Assembly: GCA_964503685.1 (NCBI GenBank)
Contig: CAZDAW010000017.1
Location: forward strand, 1-45,274
Reading direction: 5' to 3'
From: CAZDAW01 sp964503685
GTDB lineage: Bacteria; Chloroflexota; Anaerolineae; Anaerolineales; Anaerolineaceae
DNA: 45,274 bases
Below are positions 34,385 to 42,456 of this stretch, piece after piece. A program made the position numbers and the translations under genes. Under the pieces are notes generated by a model. It was not told the origin of the DNA, searched no databases, and saw only the letters and a list, made by a program, of their open reading frames with translations. Every line of letters begins with the position of its first letter. Within the stretch, counting starts at the first letter, position 1.

Positions 34385-36103
34385 CTAAAAATTATTTTTC
34401 ATCAGTTCGAATTCTTGCTCTGGTACGGGCCGGCGGATCATCTGATTTAATTCTGCACCTGCTGGCACCATTGGATAGACGCAATCTTCTTGCTCCACTC
34501 GAAAATCGAGAATTACGCTTCCTTCGGTTCTTTGCGCTTTACGAACTGCCGCCTCAATATCTGACCGTTTTGTGATACGTAGCCCTGTCAGACCGTGCGC
34601 TTCTGCAATCTTTACAAAATCAGGGCTGCGCATAGGAGTTGCGCTGTAGCGGCGATCATAGAAAAATTCCTGCCACTGACGGACCATACCCAGATATCCA
34701 TTGTTCAAAATGGCGATATTGACTTTAATACCCTCTTGAGCAGCCGTGGCAAGTTCAGCCTGAGTCATTTGAAAACCGCCATCGCCGCAAACCATCCATA
34801 CCTCTGCTTCCGGGCGACCAAATTTGGCGCCGATGGCTGCCGGAAGCCCAAACCCCATTGTGCCGAGGCCGCCGGAGGTGATAAAACGTCCGGGATGATC
34901 CACTTTGTAATATTGAGCAGCCCACATCTGATTTTGCCCAACATCGGTTACGATCAGAGCTTTACCGTCGGTATATTGCCATAGATCATTAATAACGTGT
35001 GCTGCATGTAATTGATCATTGCCTGGTAAACGTTGAATATCCCGCGCCGCGCTGTGGTCTTTCCATTCATCAATAACAGTTAACCATTCACTATGTTCAC
35101 AGGGTTTGGTATATTCCAATATCTGCCTTAAGACATCACGTAGATCCCCAATCAATGCCAAGTCCACCTTAACGTTCTTGTTGATCTCAGATGCATCAAT
35201 ATCAACATGAATCTTCTTCGCGCCGTTAGCGTACTTTCGGATATCCCCAGTAACCCGATCGTCGAATCGCATACCAAAAGCTAACAATAGATCTGCTTCT
35301 TGAATGGCTCGATTCACCCATGCTTCGCCGTGCATCCCCATCATACCTAAGCTCAAAGGATGGGATGCCGGGGCGCCGCCCAAACCCAGAAGGGTTGTGG
35401 CTATTGGGGTTTGAGTTCGCTCAGCGAATTCAAGCAATTCATTCATTGCTCCGCTCAAAAGAACTCCACGGCCAGCCAGAATCAACGGGCGTTGCGCTGA
35501 ATGAATCATGGACACCGCTTGCTGGATCGCGCTGGTTGCTGGTCGGGAATCGGAGCGATATCCTCGCAATTGCACCGGGCTGCTGTCATATTCCCATTCA
35601 GTCGAATTTTGTTGTGCATCTTTCGTAATATCAACCAACACAGGCCCTGGTCGGCCCGATCGGGCAATATAAAAAGCTTCGTGTAGCGCAGGGCCAATTT
35701 CTTCGACATTTGTCACCAGGTAGTTATGCTTGGTGATCGGTAGAGTAATTCCCGTAACATCAATTTCCTGGAAAGCGTCATAGCCAATGAGCCGACTGAC
35801 TACTTGCCCGGTAATAAAAACAACAGGCGAAGAATCCATCATTGCAGTCGCAATACCCGTGACTAAATTTGTCGCACCAGGTCCTGAGGTAGCAATAGCT
35901 ACTCCGGTTTTTCCACAGGAGCGCGCATAACCATCTGCCATATGAGCTGCTCCCTGTTCGTGACGTACTAAAACATGATGAATCGGATAATCAGGCAGAG
36001 CATCATAAATCGGCAGGTTTGCTCCACCCGGGTACCCAAAAACGATCTCGACCCCTTCTTTGACCAAACTTTCCCATACAATTTGCGCACCTGTCAGTTC
36101 CAT
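34385..36103 (-). CDS. ilvB: Acetolactate synthase large (catalytic) subunit
   Basis: 572 residues, a ThDP- and FAD-dependent enzyme making acetolactate or 2-aceto-2-hydroxybutyrate. It shows VFGYPGGANLPIYDAL, the catalytic Glu in VRHEQGAAHMADGYAR, FAD-region motifs and the ThDP-binding CGDGGFQMTQAEL ... ILNNGYLGMVRQWQ. It comes 19 bases after ilvD and before ilvN. Confidence 0.97.
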   Translation of the reverse strand: MELTGAQIVWESLVKEGVEIVFGYPGGANLPIYDALPDYPIHHVLVRHEQGAAHMADGYARSCGKTGVAIATSGPGATNLVTGIATAMMDSSPVVFITGQVVSRLIGYDAFQEIDVTGITLPITKHNYLVTNVEEIGPALHEAFYIARSGRPGPVLVDITKDAQQNSTEWEYDSSPVQLRGYRSDSRPATSAIQQAVSMIHSAQRPLILAGRGVLLSGAMNELLEFAERTQTPIATTLLGLGGAPASHPLSLGMMGMHGEAWVNRAIQEADLLLAFGMRFDDRVTGDIRKYANGAKKIHVDIDASEINKNVKVDLALIGDLRDVLRQILEYTKPCEHSEWLTVIDEWKDHSAARDIQRLPGNDQLHAAHVINDLWQYTDGKALIVTDVGQNQMWAAQYYKVDHPGRFITSGGLGTMGFGLPAAIGAKFGRPEAEVWMVCGDGGFQMTQAELATAAQEGIKVNIAILNNGYLGMVRQWQEFFYDRRYSATPMRSPDFVKIAEAHGLTGLRITKRSDIEAAVRKAQRTEGSVILDFRVEQEDCVYPMVPAGAELNQMIRRPVPEQEFELMKNNF

Positions 36104-36122
36104 TTCTCCTCCTTCTTATCCT

Positions 36123-37790
36123 TTAGTATTTCAATACAGCACCCTGGTCAGCGCTGGTAACAAAATGAGCGTAGCGCCGTAACCATTTGCTTTTTGTTGT
36201 TGGGCTGTAAGCCGGCAATAAAGCCAGACGTTGTTGAATTTCAGCATCATTTAAACGCACTTCAAGCGTACGAGCATCCAAATCAATGTCAATCATATCT
36301 CCCTGACGGAGCGCAGCAATCGGGCCGCGCGCCGCTGCTTCTGGTGAAATGTGGCCAATACACGCGCCGCGCGTCCCGCCCGAAAAACGTCCATCGGTAA
36401 TCAACGCGACCTTGTCCCCTAATCCCATTCCCATAATTGCGCTGGTTGGGCTGAGCATTTCTACCATTCCCGGTCCACCTTTAGGACCTTCATAGCGAAT
36501 AACCACAACTTCTCCGGCTTGTACCTGTCCGCCCATAATTCCCGCCAGGGCTTCTTCTTGAGATTCAAATATCCGCGCTGGGCCGCTGAATTTCCTCATA
36601 CTCTGATTAACGCCGCCTGTTTTTATTACTGCGCCGCCAGGTGCAAGATTACCGAACAAACAAACCAATCCACCTTGAGTCGAATATGCATTTGTATGTC
36701 GACGAATTACTTCTTCGTCTTTAATCTCTGCTTTCTGCACAGTCTCACGAAACAAATGCCCGGTCACTGTCATTCTGTCAAGATGTAACAGGTTAGTTGC
36801 TTGGTGTAATTCTTTTAGAATTGCTGGAACACCACCTGCACGGTGGACATCTTCTATATGCCATTTGCCAGCCGGACTTACTTTACAAATATAAGGTACC
36901 TTATCTGAGATAGCATTGATCCGTTCGAGAGGGTAAGCGACATCAGCTTCATGAGCGATTGCCAGGCCGTGCAGAATGGTGTTTGTGGAGCCACCCATTG
37001 CCATATCCAGAGCAAACGCATCATCCAGCGCGTCCTGAGTGACAATTTGACGCGGTGTAATCTGGCGTTGCACCAGTTCTATAATTAATTTTCCAGCCTG
37101 CCGGGCAAGTTCTTCTCGTTCAGCGCTCTGTGCAAGAGCAGAACCATTATAAGGAAGCGCCAAACCGAGCGCTTCGAGCAAGCAATTCATACTGTTTGCC
37201 GTGAACATACCCGAGCATGAACCACATGAAGGGCATGCGTAATCTTCAAGCGTTTTTAACTGTTGTTCATCAATTTTTCCGCTTTGAAACGCCCCCACAC
37301 CTTCAAATACCGAGATCAGATCTATGGCCGTGCCATCCGGCATTTTGCCTGCTTTCATTGGCCCACCAGAAACAAAAATGGCAGGGATGTCCATACGCAT
37401 CGCTGCCATTATCATACCGGGAACAATTTTGTCGCAATTCGGCATACATACCATGCCGTCAAAACGATGAGCTTCTACCATAGTTTCCACACAATCAGCA
37501 ATCAGTTCACGTGAAGGTAATGAATATTTCATTCCGGCGTGCCCCATGGCAATCCCATCGTCGACTGCGATTGTATTAAATTCAAAGGGAATACCACCGG
37601 CCTTCTTCACGGCTTCCTTTGCCAGTTTCCCAAAACTTTGAAGGTGGGTATGACCAGGAACAATATCGGCATAAGAATTCACGATTGCAATGAATGGCTT
37701 ATTGAAATCATCATCGGTAATCCCTGTAGCTTTGAGCAAAGCACGATGTGGAGCATGTTCAATTCCTGATTTGATAATGTCTGAGCGCAA
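36123..37790 (-). CDS. ilvD: Dihydroxy-acid dehydratase
   Basis: 555 residues, Fe-S dehydratase giving the 2-keto acids for Val and Ile. Cluster cysteines lie in CMPNCDKIVPGMIMA and YACPSCGSCSGMFTANSMNC; MGGSTNTILHG is also typical. The start codon is TTG (37790), nine bases after GGAGG, and no upstream ATG fits. It is the first structural gene after the attenuator, so the rare start may further tune expression. Confidence 0.96.
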   Translation of the reverse strand: MRSDIIKSGIEHAPHRALLKATGITDDDFNKPFIAIVNSYADIVPGHTHLQSFGKLAKEAVKKAGGIPFEFNTIAVDDGIAMGHAGMKYSLPSRELIADCVETMVEAHRFDGMVCMPNCDKIVPGMIMAAMRMDIPAIFVSGGPMKAGKMPDGTAIDLISVFEGVGAFQSGKIDEQQLKTLEDYACPSCGSCSGMFTANSMNCLLEALGLALPYNGSALAQSAEREELARQAGKLIIELVQRQITPRQIVTQDALDDAFALDMAMGGSTNTILHGLAIAHEADVAYPLERINAISDKVPYICKVSPAGKWHIEDVHRAGGVPAILKELHQATNLLHLDRMTVTGHLFRETVQKAEIKDEEVIRRHTNAYSTQGGLVCLFGNLAPGGAVIKTGGVNQSMRKFSGPARIFESQEEALAGIMGGQVQAGEVVVIRYEGPKGGPGMVEMLSPTSAIMGMGLGDKVALITDGRFSGGTRGACIGHISPEAAARGPIAALRQGDMIDIDLDARTLEVRLNDAEIQQRLALLPAYSPTTKSKWLRRYAHFVTSADQGAVLKY

Positions 37791-37805
37791 AGTAATCCTC
37801 CGTTG

Positions 37806-37842
37806 AATGAAAGAAACCGCCCGGTGGTATTCCGGGCGGTTT
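37806..37842 (-). terminator. Attenuator terminator of the ilv-leu operon
   Basis: On the minus strand AAACCGCCCGG (37842-37832) pairs perfectly with CCGGGCGGTTT (37824-37814) around AATACCA, followed by CTTTCATT. It lies between the leader peptide and ilvD, the position of a classical attenuator. The U-tract is interrupted, so termination may be partial. Confidence 0.8.
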
Positions 37843-37918
37843 GGGTAAATTTTTGTTATTTTTTATACTGGTATTCTGGTACTATCTGATTTCGGAAAGT
37901 GCTTTGTCCGCCCGGAAT
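37829..37918 (-). promoter_or_regulatory. Antiterminator pairing of the ilv leader
   Basis: ATTCCGGGCGG within the leader reading frame (37918-37908) is the exact reverse complement of CCGCCCGGAAT (37839-37829), the 5' arm and loop start of the terminator. The eleven-base pairing would exclude the terminator stem. A stalled ribosome on the upstream Ile/Leu/Val codons would leave this segment free. The short TTGTCC (37980-37975) could pair with GGACAA (37909-37904) as a protector. Confidence 0.75.
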
Positions 37919-37989
37919 GTAATTAGGCTCTCAATAATAATGAGAGCCGCAATAAGGACTAGAATAACGAGGGAGGACAAAATAGACAT
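37882..37989 (-). CDS. ilv-leu operon leader peptide
   Basis: A 35-codon frame on the minus strand, starting MSILSSLVILVLIAALIII and ending ALSEIR. Seventeen of its 35 residues are Ile, Leu or Val, including three consecutive ATT codons. It is followed by an antiterminator/terminator pair, so it fits a branched-chain amino acid leader peptide that senses charged tRNA supply. The ribosome-binding site before ATG 37989 is weak, and the leader is longer than some known ones. The hydrophobic run would also pass as a membrane helix, so a small membrane protein is the alternative. Confidence 0.75.
   Translation of the reverse strand: MSILSSLVILVLIAALIIIESLITFRADKALSEIR
37926..37948 (-). other. Pause-type hairpin inside the ilv leader peptide frame
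   Basis: GGCTCTCA (37948-37941) and TGAGAGCC (37933-37926) form a perfect 8-bp stem whose loop holds most of the three Ile codons. Such early hairpins can pause RNA polymerase so that the ribosome catches up; that role is inferred. Confidence 0.5.
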
Positions 37990-38025
37990 TTGTTTATCTG
38001 AAATCGTTAGCAATTAATTATAATA

Positions 38026-38053
38026 ATTATACACTATAAATCAAAAAAGTCAA
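38026..38053 (-). promoter_or_regulatory. Promoter of the ilv-leu operon
   Basis: On the minus strand: TTGACT (38053-38048), 16 bp spacer, TATAAT (38031-38026). Transcription would start near 38019, about 30 bases before the leader ATG. The -35 box overlaps the last codon and stop of the DUF3048 gene. Confidence 0.75.
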
Positions 38054-39267
38054 TAGGTCGCGCTGAAATTGGGACATGAATACAATGCCGCTGGTCGAAA
38101 AGCGAATTGCCACACCTCTTCATTTAGTGTGGCAGGCGCGCTTGCCCCAACAACCTGATACCAGGTTGTCCCGGGCTTGAGCGGATACGCTGTCCCATCG
38201 GCATAAGTCAATGAAACAATACGATCCGGCGACAATCGTTGCCATTTTAAAGTGTAGAACATACCGTCACGAAAAACGTAAGCCGCGCCCTCGCCTGCAA
38301 ATTGCATATCAATCATTTCAGGTTCAACCGAAACCCAATCATGCTGCATGAGCAATATGACGACATTCTCTGCACCGACCGGTTTTTCTGTCAATCGGTC
38401 AATAAGAGGCGTATAGGTTTCTCCCAGACCTGTATCCTCCACGGTTTCTTCTGAACGCAAATATTTTCCGTTCTGAGCGTCGTAATCCCAGCGACTATAA
38501 GACCAACATGAATAACGCACCGATAGATGCTCACCTTGTTGGCCGCCAGGTGGGGTTTGTTCATCGAAAACCATCCCGCTCAAGTCTTGCCGGCTATTAT
38601 CAACACCCTGATCTGTAATGTAGGCGCTGAGCTTACTTGTATCTGTCACCAGATGATTCCAGTTTGATGGATCGTATCGGCACATAGGCGGGCAGGCAGC
38701 CGGATATTCCGATACCAGAAGGTTTTTAAATTCCGGTGTATATAAACGATCCCATACCCTCTCATCACCGCTTCCAAAAGCAAAGATTGCCTTATACATC
38801 TGGAGAATATTGATATCGAAATATCGCGCCGAACGAATAGGACCCACCATCTCACTGTTATTGCCATAATAGATTGCCACAAACCGGGTTTCACCGCCTT
38901 CGATATAATATTCATAAACCAGGTCAGCTAATGATAATCCCCATTGAGGACGGATAGAACGCGGATAATTAGATACCTTGATCGCCAGAGGTCGCCGTTC
39001 GAGAAGTGCCGAATCATCTACAAACAGCCCTGTCAATGGATTGAGATTTGGATTGACGGGCGTGGGAGTCGCCATTTTATCTGGCGCATTCGCTGAAGAA
39101 GGCCCCGGCGATGGTGTCGGCATTGATGTTTCAACACCCGATGGGTCGGCTGAGGGAGTAATTGCCTGCCTGGTCTTGTTATCCATCGAACCGCATGAAG
39201 TCATCATCAATGGCATAAGTACATTCCAGATGAACAATAAAACGAGGTAATATTTTTTGTTTAACAT
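38050..39267 (-). CDS. DUF3048 (YerB-like) lipoprotein
   Basis: 405 residues. A lipoprotein signal (hydrophobic LVLLFIWNVLMPLMMTSC with C25 as the modified Cys) is followed by a Pro/Ser/Thr-rich linker (about 35-70). The DUF3048 domain follows: NPLTGLFVDDSALLERRPLA, VSNYPRSIRPQWGLSLAD, YEYYIEGGETRFVAIYYGN and GPIRSARYFDINIL. Proteins of this group are anchored outside the cytoplasmic membrane; their role is not established. The gene is monocistronic or reads into the ilv promoter region without an obvious terminator. Confidence 0.9.
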   Translation of the reverse strand: MLNKKYYLVLLFIWNVLMPLMMTSCGSMDNKTRQAITPSADPSGVETSMPTPSPGPSSANAPDKMATPTPVNPNLNPLTGLFVDDSALLERRPLAIKVSNYPRSIRPQWGLSLADLVYEYYIEGGETRFVAIYYGNNSEMVGPIRSARYFDINILQMYKAIFAFGSGDERVWDRLYTPEFKNLLVSEYPAACPPMCRYDPSNWNHLVTDTSKLSAYITDQGVDNSRQDLSGMVFDEQTPPGGQQGEHLSVRYSCWSYSRWDYDAQNGKYLRSEETVEDTGLGETYTPLIDRLTEKPVGAENVVILLMQHDWVSVEPEMIDMQFAGEGAAYVFRDGMFYTLKWQRLSPDRIVSLTYADGTAYPLKPGTTWYQVVGASAPATLNEEVWQFAFRPAALYSCPNFSATY

Positions 39268-39347
39268 TTGCTTCGCGCTTGAAAATTTTTATCAAATAAA
39301 TAAATCAGACACTATCATACCCCATAAAATAGAATCTGCAAATTTAC

Positions 39348-39376
39348 TTGCGTAAACTTGTCTGCATCTTTATAAT
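39348..39376 (+). promoter_or_regulatory. Possible promoter for DUF2085 gene
   Basis: TATAAT at 39371-39376 with TTGCGT 17 bp upstream (39348-39353). The -10 is perfect and the -35 matches only in TTG. It lies 24 bases before the ATG at 39400. Confidence 0.4.
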
Positions 39377-39399
39377 TTTAAATCTTATGAGTACTATTC

Positions 39400-40203
39400 A
39401 TGGGCAGTAACCTGAAATTCATCGCAAAGTGGGCCGTTTATGGTTTCCTGGTTATTATTCTGGGAATCTGGTTGGTCAACACACCAGCAGGTTTGCTTGG
39501 TAAAGCCGATGCCATCGGATGCGCCATCTGCCATCGTATTGATGAACGTTCATTTCACCTGGCGTCCCGGCAGTTGCCGCTCTGCGCGCGCTGTTCAGGC
39601 ATGTACCTGGGCGCATTAACGAGTTTAATATATCAGCTAAGATTGGGTAAGCGTGGGGGAATGCCGCCCACTAAAATAATGATCGTTTTGGGCGTGTTTT
39701 TTCTGGCATTCGCCGTTGATGGGGTTAATTCCTATTTCCACTTCTTTCCCAATCTGCCCACTCTATATCAATCGACCAATTGGTTGCGCTTACTAACCGG
39801 CAGCGGGGTCGGGCTGTCGATTTCAGCAGTTCTATTTCCTACTTTCCATCAGACCGTCTGGGAAAAATGGGATAACCGGCCTGCGATTGGCACTTTTGGT
39901 GAATTGGGTATTGCGGTCATTCTGGTATTGTTTGTTGATGGACTGATATTGAGTGAAAACCCCTTATTGCTCTATCCACTGGCGTTAATGAGCGTTGCCG
40001 GGGTCATCATTCTGTTAACGATCGCTTATAGTCTGATATGGATCTTATTATTCAAAAAGGATAATCAATTCAATAAACCCGCACAATTGATTTTCCCCCT
40101 TGCGGGTGGGTTAATTGTAACCATGTTACAAATCGGGTTATTTGATCTGGGGCGTTTCTGGTTAACAGGCACCTGGGAGGGCTTCCATATAATTCTCCAA
40201 TAA
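39400..40203 (+). CDS. DUF2085 membrane protein
   Basis: 267 residues with about six transmembrane helices. The DUF2085 signature is clear: CAICHRIDERSFHLASRQLP followed by LCARCSGMYLG, with C41-x2-C44-H45 and C62-x2-C65, a probable metal or thiol site facing the membrane surface. The function of the family is unknown. Two small membrane-protein genes follow on the same strand but are separated by 60-90 bp, and the first has its own TATAAT, so an operon is not certain. Confidence 0.88.
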   Translation: MGSNLKFIAKWAVYGFLVIILGIWLVNTPAGLLGKADAIGCAICHRIDERSFHLASRQLPLCARCSGMYLGALTSLIYQLRLGKRGGMPPTKIMIVLGVFFLAFAVDGVNSYFHFFPNLPTLYQSTNWLRLLTGSGVGLSISAVLFPTFHQTVWEKWDNRPAIGTFGELGIAVILVLFVDGLILSENPLLLYPLALMSVAGVIILLTIAYSLIWILLFKKDNQFNKPAQLIFPLAGGLIVTMLQIGLFDLGRFWLTGTWEGFHIILQ

Positions 40204-40264
40204 ACACAATCTGCATACTGACAAAAATGTATAATAGTTATACCCTCGATATGAGAGTAATCAG

Positions 40265-40615
40265 ATGACACAAAATGATGATACGCCCACACCTTACCGG
40301 TCTGTTACATCGCCAACAAGCAATCTGGCCATCGTGAGCCTGATAGCAGGCATCGCCAGTTGGACGATGGTTCCCGTGATCGGAGCATTTGTAGCTGTTA
40401 TCACCGGGCATATGGCTAAAAATGAAATTCGCAGCAGCGCAGGGAGGCTCGAAGGCAACGGTTTAGCCACCGCGGGACTGGTTTTAGGATACACCAATCT
40501 GGCATTAACCATCACCGGTATCTGTCTCGGGATTGTCTTACCGCTTCTCGGAATCAGTATCTGCGGGCTATGCGGTTTAGGCTGCATTCCTGTTATTAAC
40601 GACTTTAACTTGTAA
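40265..40615 (+). CDS. DUF4190 small membrane protein
   Basis: 116 residues with two or three helices. The pattern NLAIVSLIAGIASW ... GHMAKNEIRSSAGRLEGNGL ... ATAGLVLGYTNLALTITG is the DUF4190 repeat: helix, GHxAxxxIRxS loop, then GxGLAxAGLxLGY. The N-terminus is short and polar. A TATAAT lies at 40230-40235, 30 bases before the start, without a clear -35. The function is unknown. Confidence 0.85.
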   Translation: MTQNDDTPTPYRSVTSPTSNLAIVSLIAGIASWTMVPVIGAFVAVITGHMAKNEIRSSAGRLEGNGLATAGLVLGYTNLALTITGICLGIVLPLLGISICGLCGLGCIPVINDFNL

Positions 40616-40704
40616 TCCGCTTAACAAGAAAGAAACCTTAGTCCATTACTTGCCAGGATTGAAGTATCGCTCTATTTCGTATTCTTAATTTTATGGAGGA
40701 AAGA

Positions 40705-40917
40705 ATGACAGATGATTTCACGGTCCCATCCAATTCCGCAGAGCCCCCCATTGAGACAGCCCCAGCAGGCGAACCTAAAAGCAAAAAGACAACCTGGATC
40801 ATCATCGCAATTATTATTGTCCTCTTATGTTGCTGTTGTATAGCTATTGGTGTTCTTGGTTATACTTACGGAGACCAGATTATCGAACAATTAGGTGAGA
40901 TGGGTATTAAATTCTAA
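40705..40917 (+). CDS. Small single-helix membrane protein
   Basis: 70 residues from ATG 40705, chosen because GGAGGAAAGA sits directly before it; the upstream ATG at 40693 lies within that ribosome-binding site. A polar Pro/Glu/Ser-rich N-terminus is followed by KSKKTTWIIIAIIIVLLCCC, continuing C-IAIGVLGYTYG, one transmembrane helix holding a CCCC run that could be acylated or bind metal. The short C-terminus is polar. No family was recognised. It may go with the DUF4190 protein upstream. Confidence 0.65.
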   Translation: MTDDFTVPSNSAEPPIETAPAGEPKSKKTTWIIIAIIIVLLCCCCIAIGVLGYTYGDQIIEQLGEMGIKF

Positions 40918-40927
40918 TCCGTCAATT

Positions 40928-41380
40928 TTACGACCGCATATCTTCAAAGCGCGATTGAAGTTCTGTCAGAGCTTTGCGGGCATTTATGCGAACCTCTTCC
41001 GGGAGGGGCAGAGCCGAGAACTCATCTTCATCCAGCACAATTTGGCGGCCGTCCGGGAAGACAAGTAAATCCAAAGCCAGATCGACATAAGAGAGAGTCT
41101 CCCGCTCAATGACAGCCGGCTTTCCAATGTTGCAATACCAACACTTCAGGCAGTCATCGCGCCAGTCGTGAATCTCGAATATGTTATACCAGCGATTTGT
41201 GTAGTAAGTTTCTACAAAGCGATCGCCTCTATTCAAAGTCACCCCATTAAACGATGTATCCTGGCGGTCGAAATATGCTTCCAATAATATCTTTTCATTA
41301 TCTTGATACAAAATCGAAGCCGGATAGCGCCAGGTTTCCTGCCCGAGGTGATTCAGCTTGCGAACGGTGATTTGTGTCAT
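40928..41380 (-). CDS. DUF402 domain protein
   Basis: 150 residues from ATG 41380. The domain shows the pattern FVETYYTNRWYNIFEIHD, then LKCWYCNIGKPA, and SYVDLALDLLVFPDGRQIVL with DEDEF, which is the DUF402 core. Related proteins (FomD, Ntdp) are metal-dependent nucleoside phosphate or phosphonate hydrolases, so a small phosphatase is plausible. It starts two bases after the ATPase stop and is probably co-transcribed with the importer genes. A GTG at 41395 would extend it into the ATPase gene and is less likely. Confidence 0.85.
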   Translation of the reverse strand: MTQITVRKLNHLGQETWRYPASILYQDNEKILLEAYFDRQDTSFNGVTLNRGDRFVETYYTNRWYNIFEIHDWRDDCLKCWYCNIGKPAVIERETLSYVDLALDLLVFPDGRQIVLDEDEFSALPLPEEVRINARKALTELQSRFEDMRS

Positions 41381-41382
41381 TT

Positions 41383-42423
41383 TTAACCCAGACACTGGAT
41401 CGAGTTTGTTCCTAATCTTAGGATAAGCGAGGTCCCCGGCAAATAAGAATGATCTAATAAGAAATCAAATCTTTCGTTAAACTCTGTACTTATCGTTACA
41501 CTATAGCCATTACCTCGAAATACCGAATCTTCGACGACACCCTGTAGATAATTCTGTGAGCTTGCCTCAACCTCAGTTTGCGCGCCTGAAGGTCGCATTA
41601 ATAACATGACGGTTTGACCAACGAAATGTCTATTATGAGAGCAGGTTGATTCAAAAATTCCCAGATGGGTGTGGACACGAAGTGGGTTGAGTTGAACGAC
41701 TTCTCCGGATAGTAGATTATTCAGTCCCAAAAACCGGGCGACCCATTCAGAAACCGGCGACTGATAAACCTCTTCTGGAGCGCCGCTTTGGATGATCACG
41801 CCGTCATGTAAAAGCATGATGCGATCAGCAAGGGCAAAGGCTTCCTCCTGATCATGTGTCACATATATAACCGGTATGCCAGCATCATGTAAAATACGCC
41901 GTAAATCTCGAATCAATTGCTCACGCAAGGTGCGATCCAGAGCGCCCAGCGGCTCATCCAACATCAACAGGTTGGGTTTTGGCGCCAGCGCCCTGGCTAA
42001 AGCAACCCGTTGCTGCTCGCCGCCTGAAAGGTCGGTGACTCTCCGGCGAGCAAAACTCAGTAAATTAACTCGTTCCAACTCTTTTTTTACGCTTTGATCA
42101 ATCTCGGAGCGCGGCAAACCTTGCATACGCAAACCAAACGCGACATTATCAAACACGTCACGATGAGGAAAAAGTGCGTAATCCTGAAACATCAAACCAA
42201 ACCCGCGCAGGTGAGGAGAAACACTGACGATATCCTTTCCCTGCCAGAGTACCTGCCCCTTTTCCGCCTGTTCCAGTCCAGCAATCACCCGCAGCAAAGT
42301 ACTCTTACCGCTGCCTGAAGCGCCTAACAAACAAACAATTTCACCGGGTGCAGCCTGAAAGGAAACACCCCGTAAGAGAGGAGCGCCTTCATAAGATTTC
42401 CAAATGTCTTTTAGTTCCAGCAT
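41383..42423 (-). CDS. ABC importer ATPase (ThiQ/FbpC-like)
   Basis: 346 residues. Walker A LLGASGSGKSTLLR, Q-loop LMFQDYALFPHRDV, signature LSGGEQQRVALARAL, Walker B LLMLDEPLGALD and switch His in VIYVTHDQEEA, then a TOBE-type regulatory domain (about 235-346). The length and TOBE domain are more like iron/polyamine importer ATPases (FbpC/PotA) than the short ThiQ, while the binding protein looks like a thiamine type. It would energise the 574-residue permease upstream. Confidence 0.92.
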   Translation of the reverse strand: MLELKDIWKSYEGAPLLRGVSFQAAPGEIVCLLGASGSGKSTLLRVIAGLEQAEKGQVLWQGKDIVSVSPHLRGFGLMFQDYALFPHRDVFDNVAFGLRMQGLPRSEIDQSVKKELERVNLLSFARRRVTDLSGGEQQRVALARALAPKPNLLMLDEPLGALDRTLREQLIRDLRRILHDAGIPVIYVTHDQEEAFALADRIMLLHDGVIIQSGAPEEVYQSPVSEWVARFLGLNNLLSGEVVQLNPLRVHTHLGIFESTCSHNRHFVGQTVMLLMRPSGAQTEVEASSQNYLQGVVEDSVFRGNGYSVTISTEFNERFDFLLDHSYLPGTSLILRLGTNSIQCLG

Positions 42424-42456
42424 GGATATACCTGTTATGCCCGGTCTTCTCGCCAG

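Noticed and set aside
37882..37989. T-box or riboswitch as the control of the ilv operon
   Set aside because: No T-box sequence or aptamer-like core was seen. The I/L/V-rich frame and complementary arms fit peptide attenuation.
40293..40587. Leftward frame antisense to the DUF4190 gene
   Set aside because: The forward frame has the family pattern; the antisense frame is a shadow.
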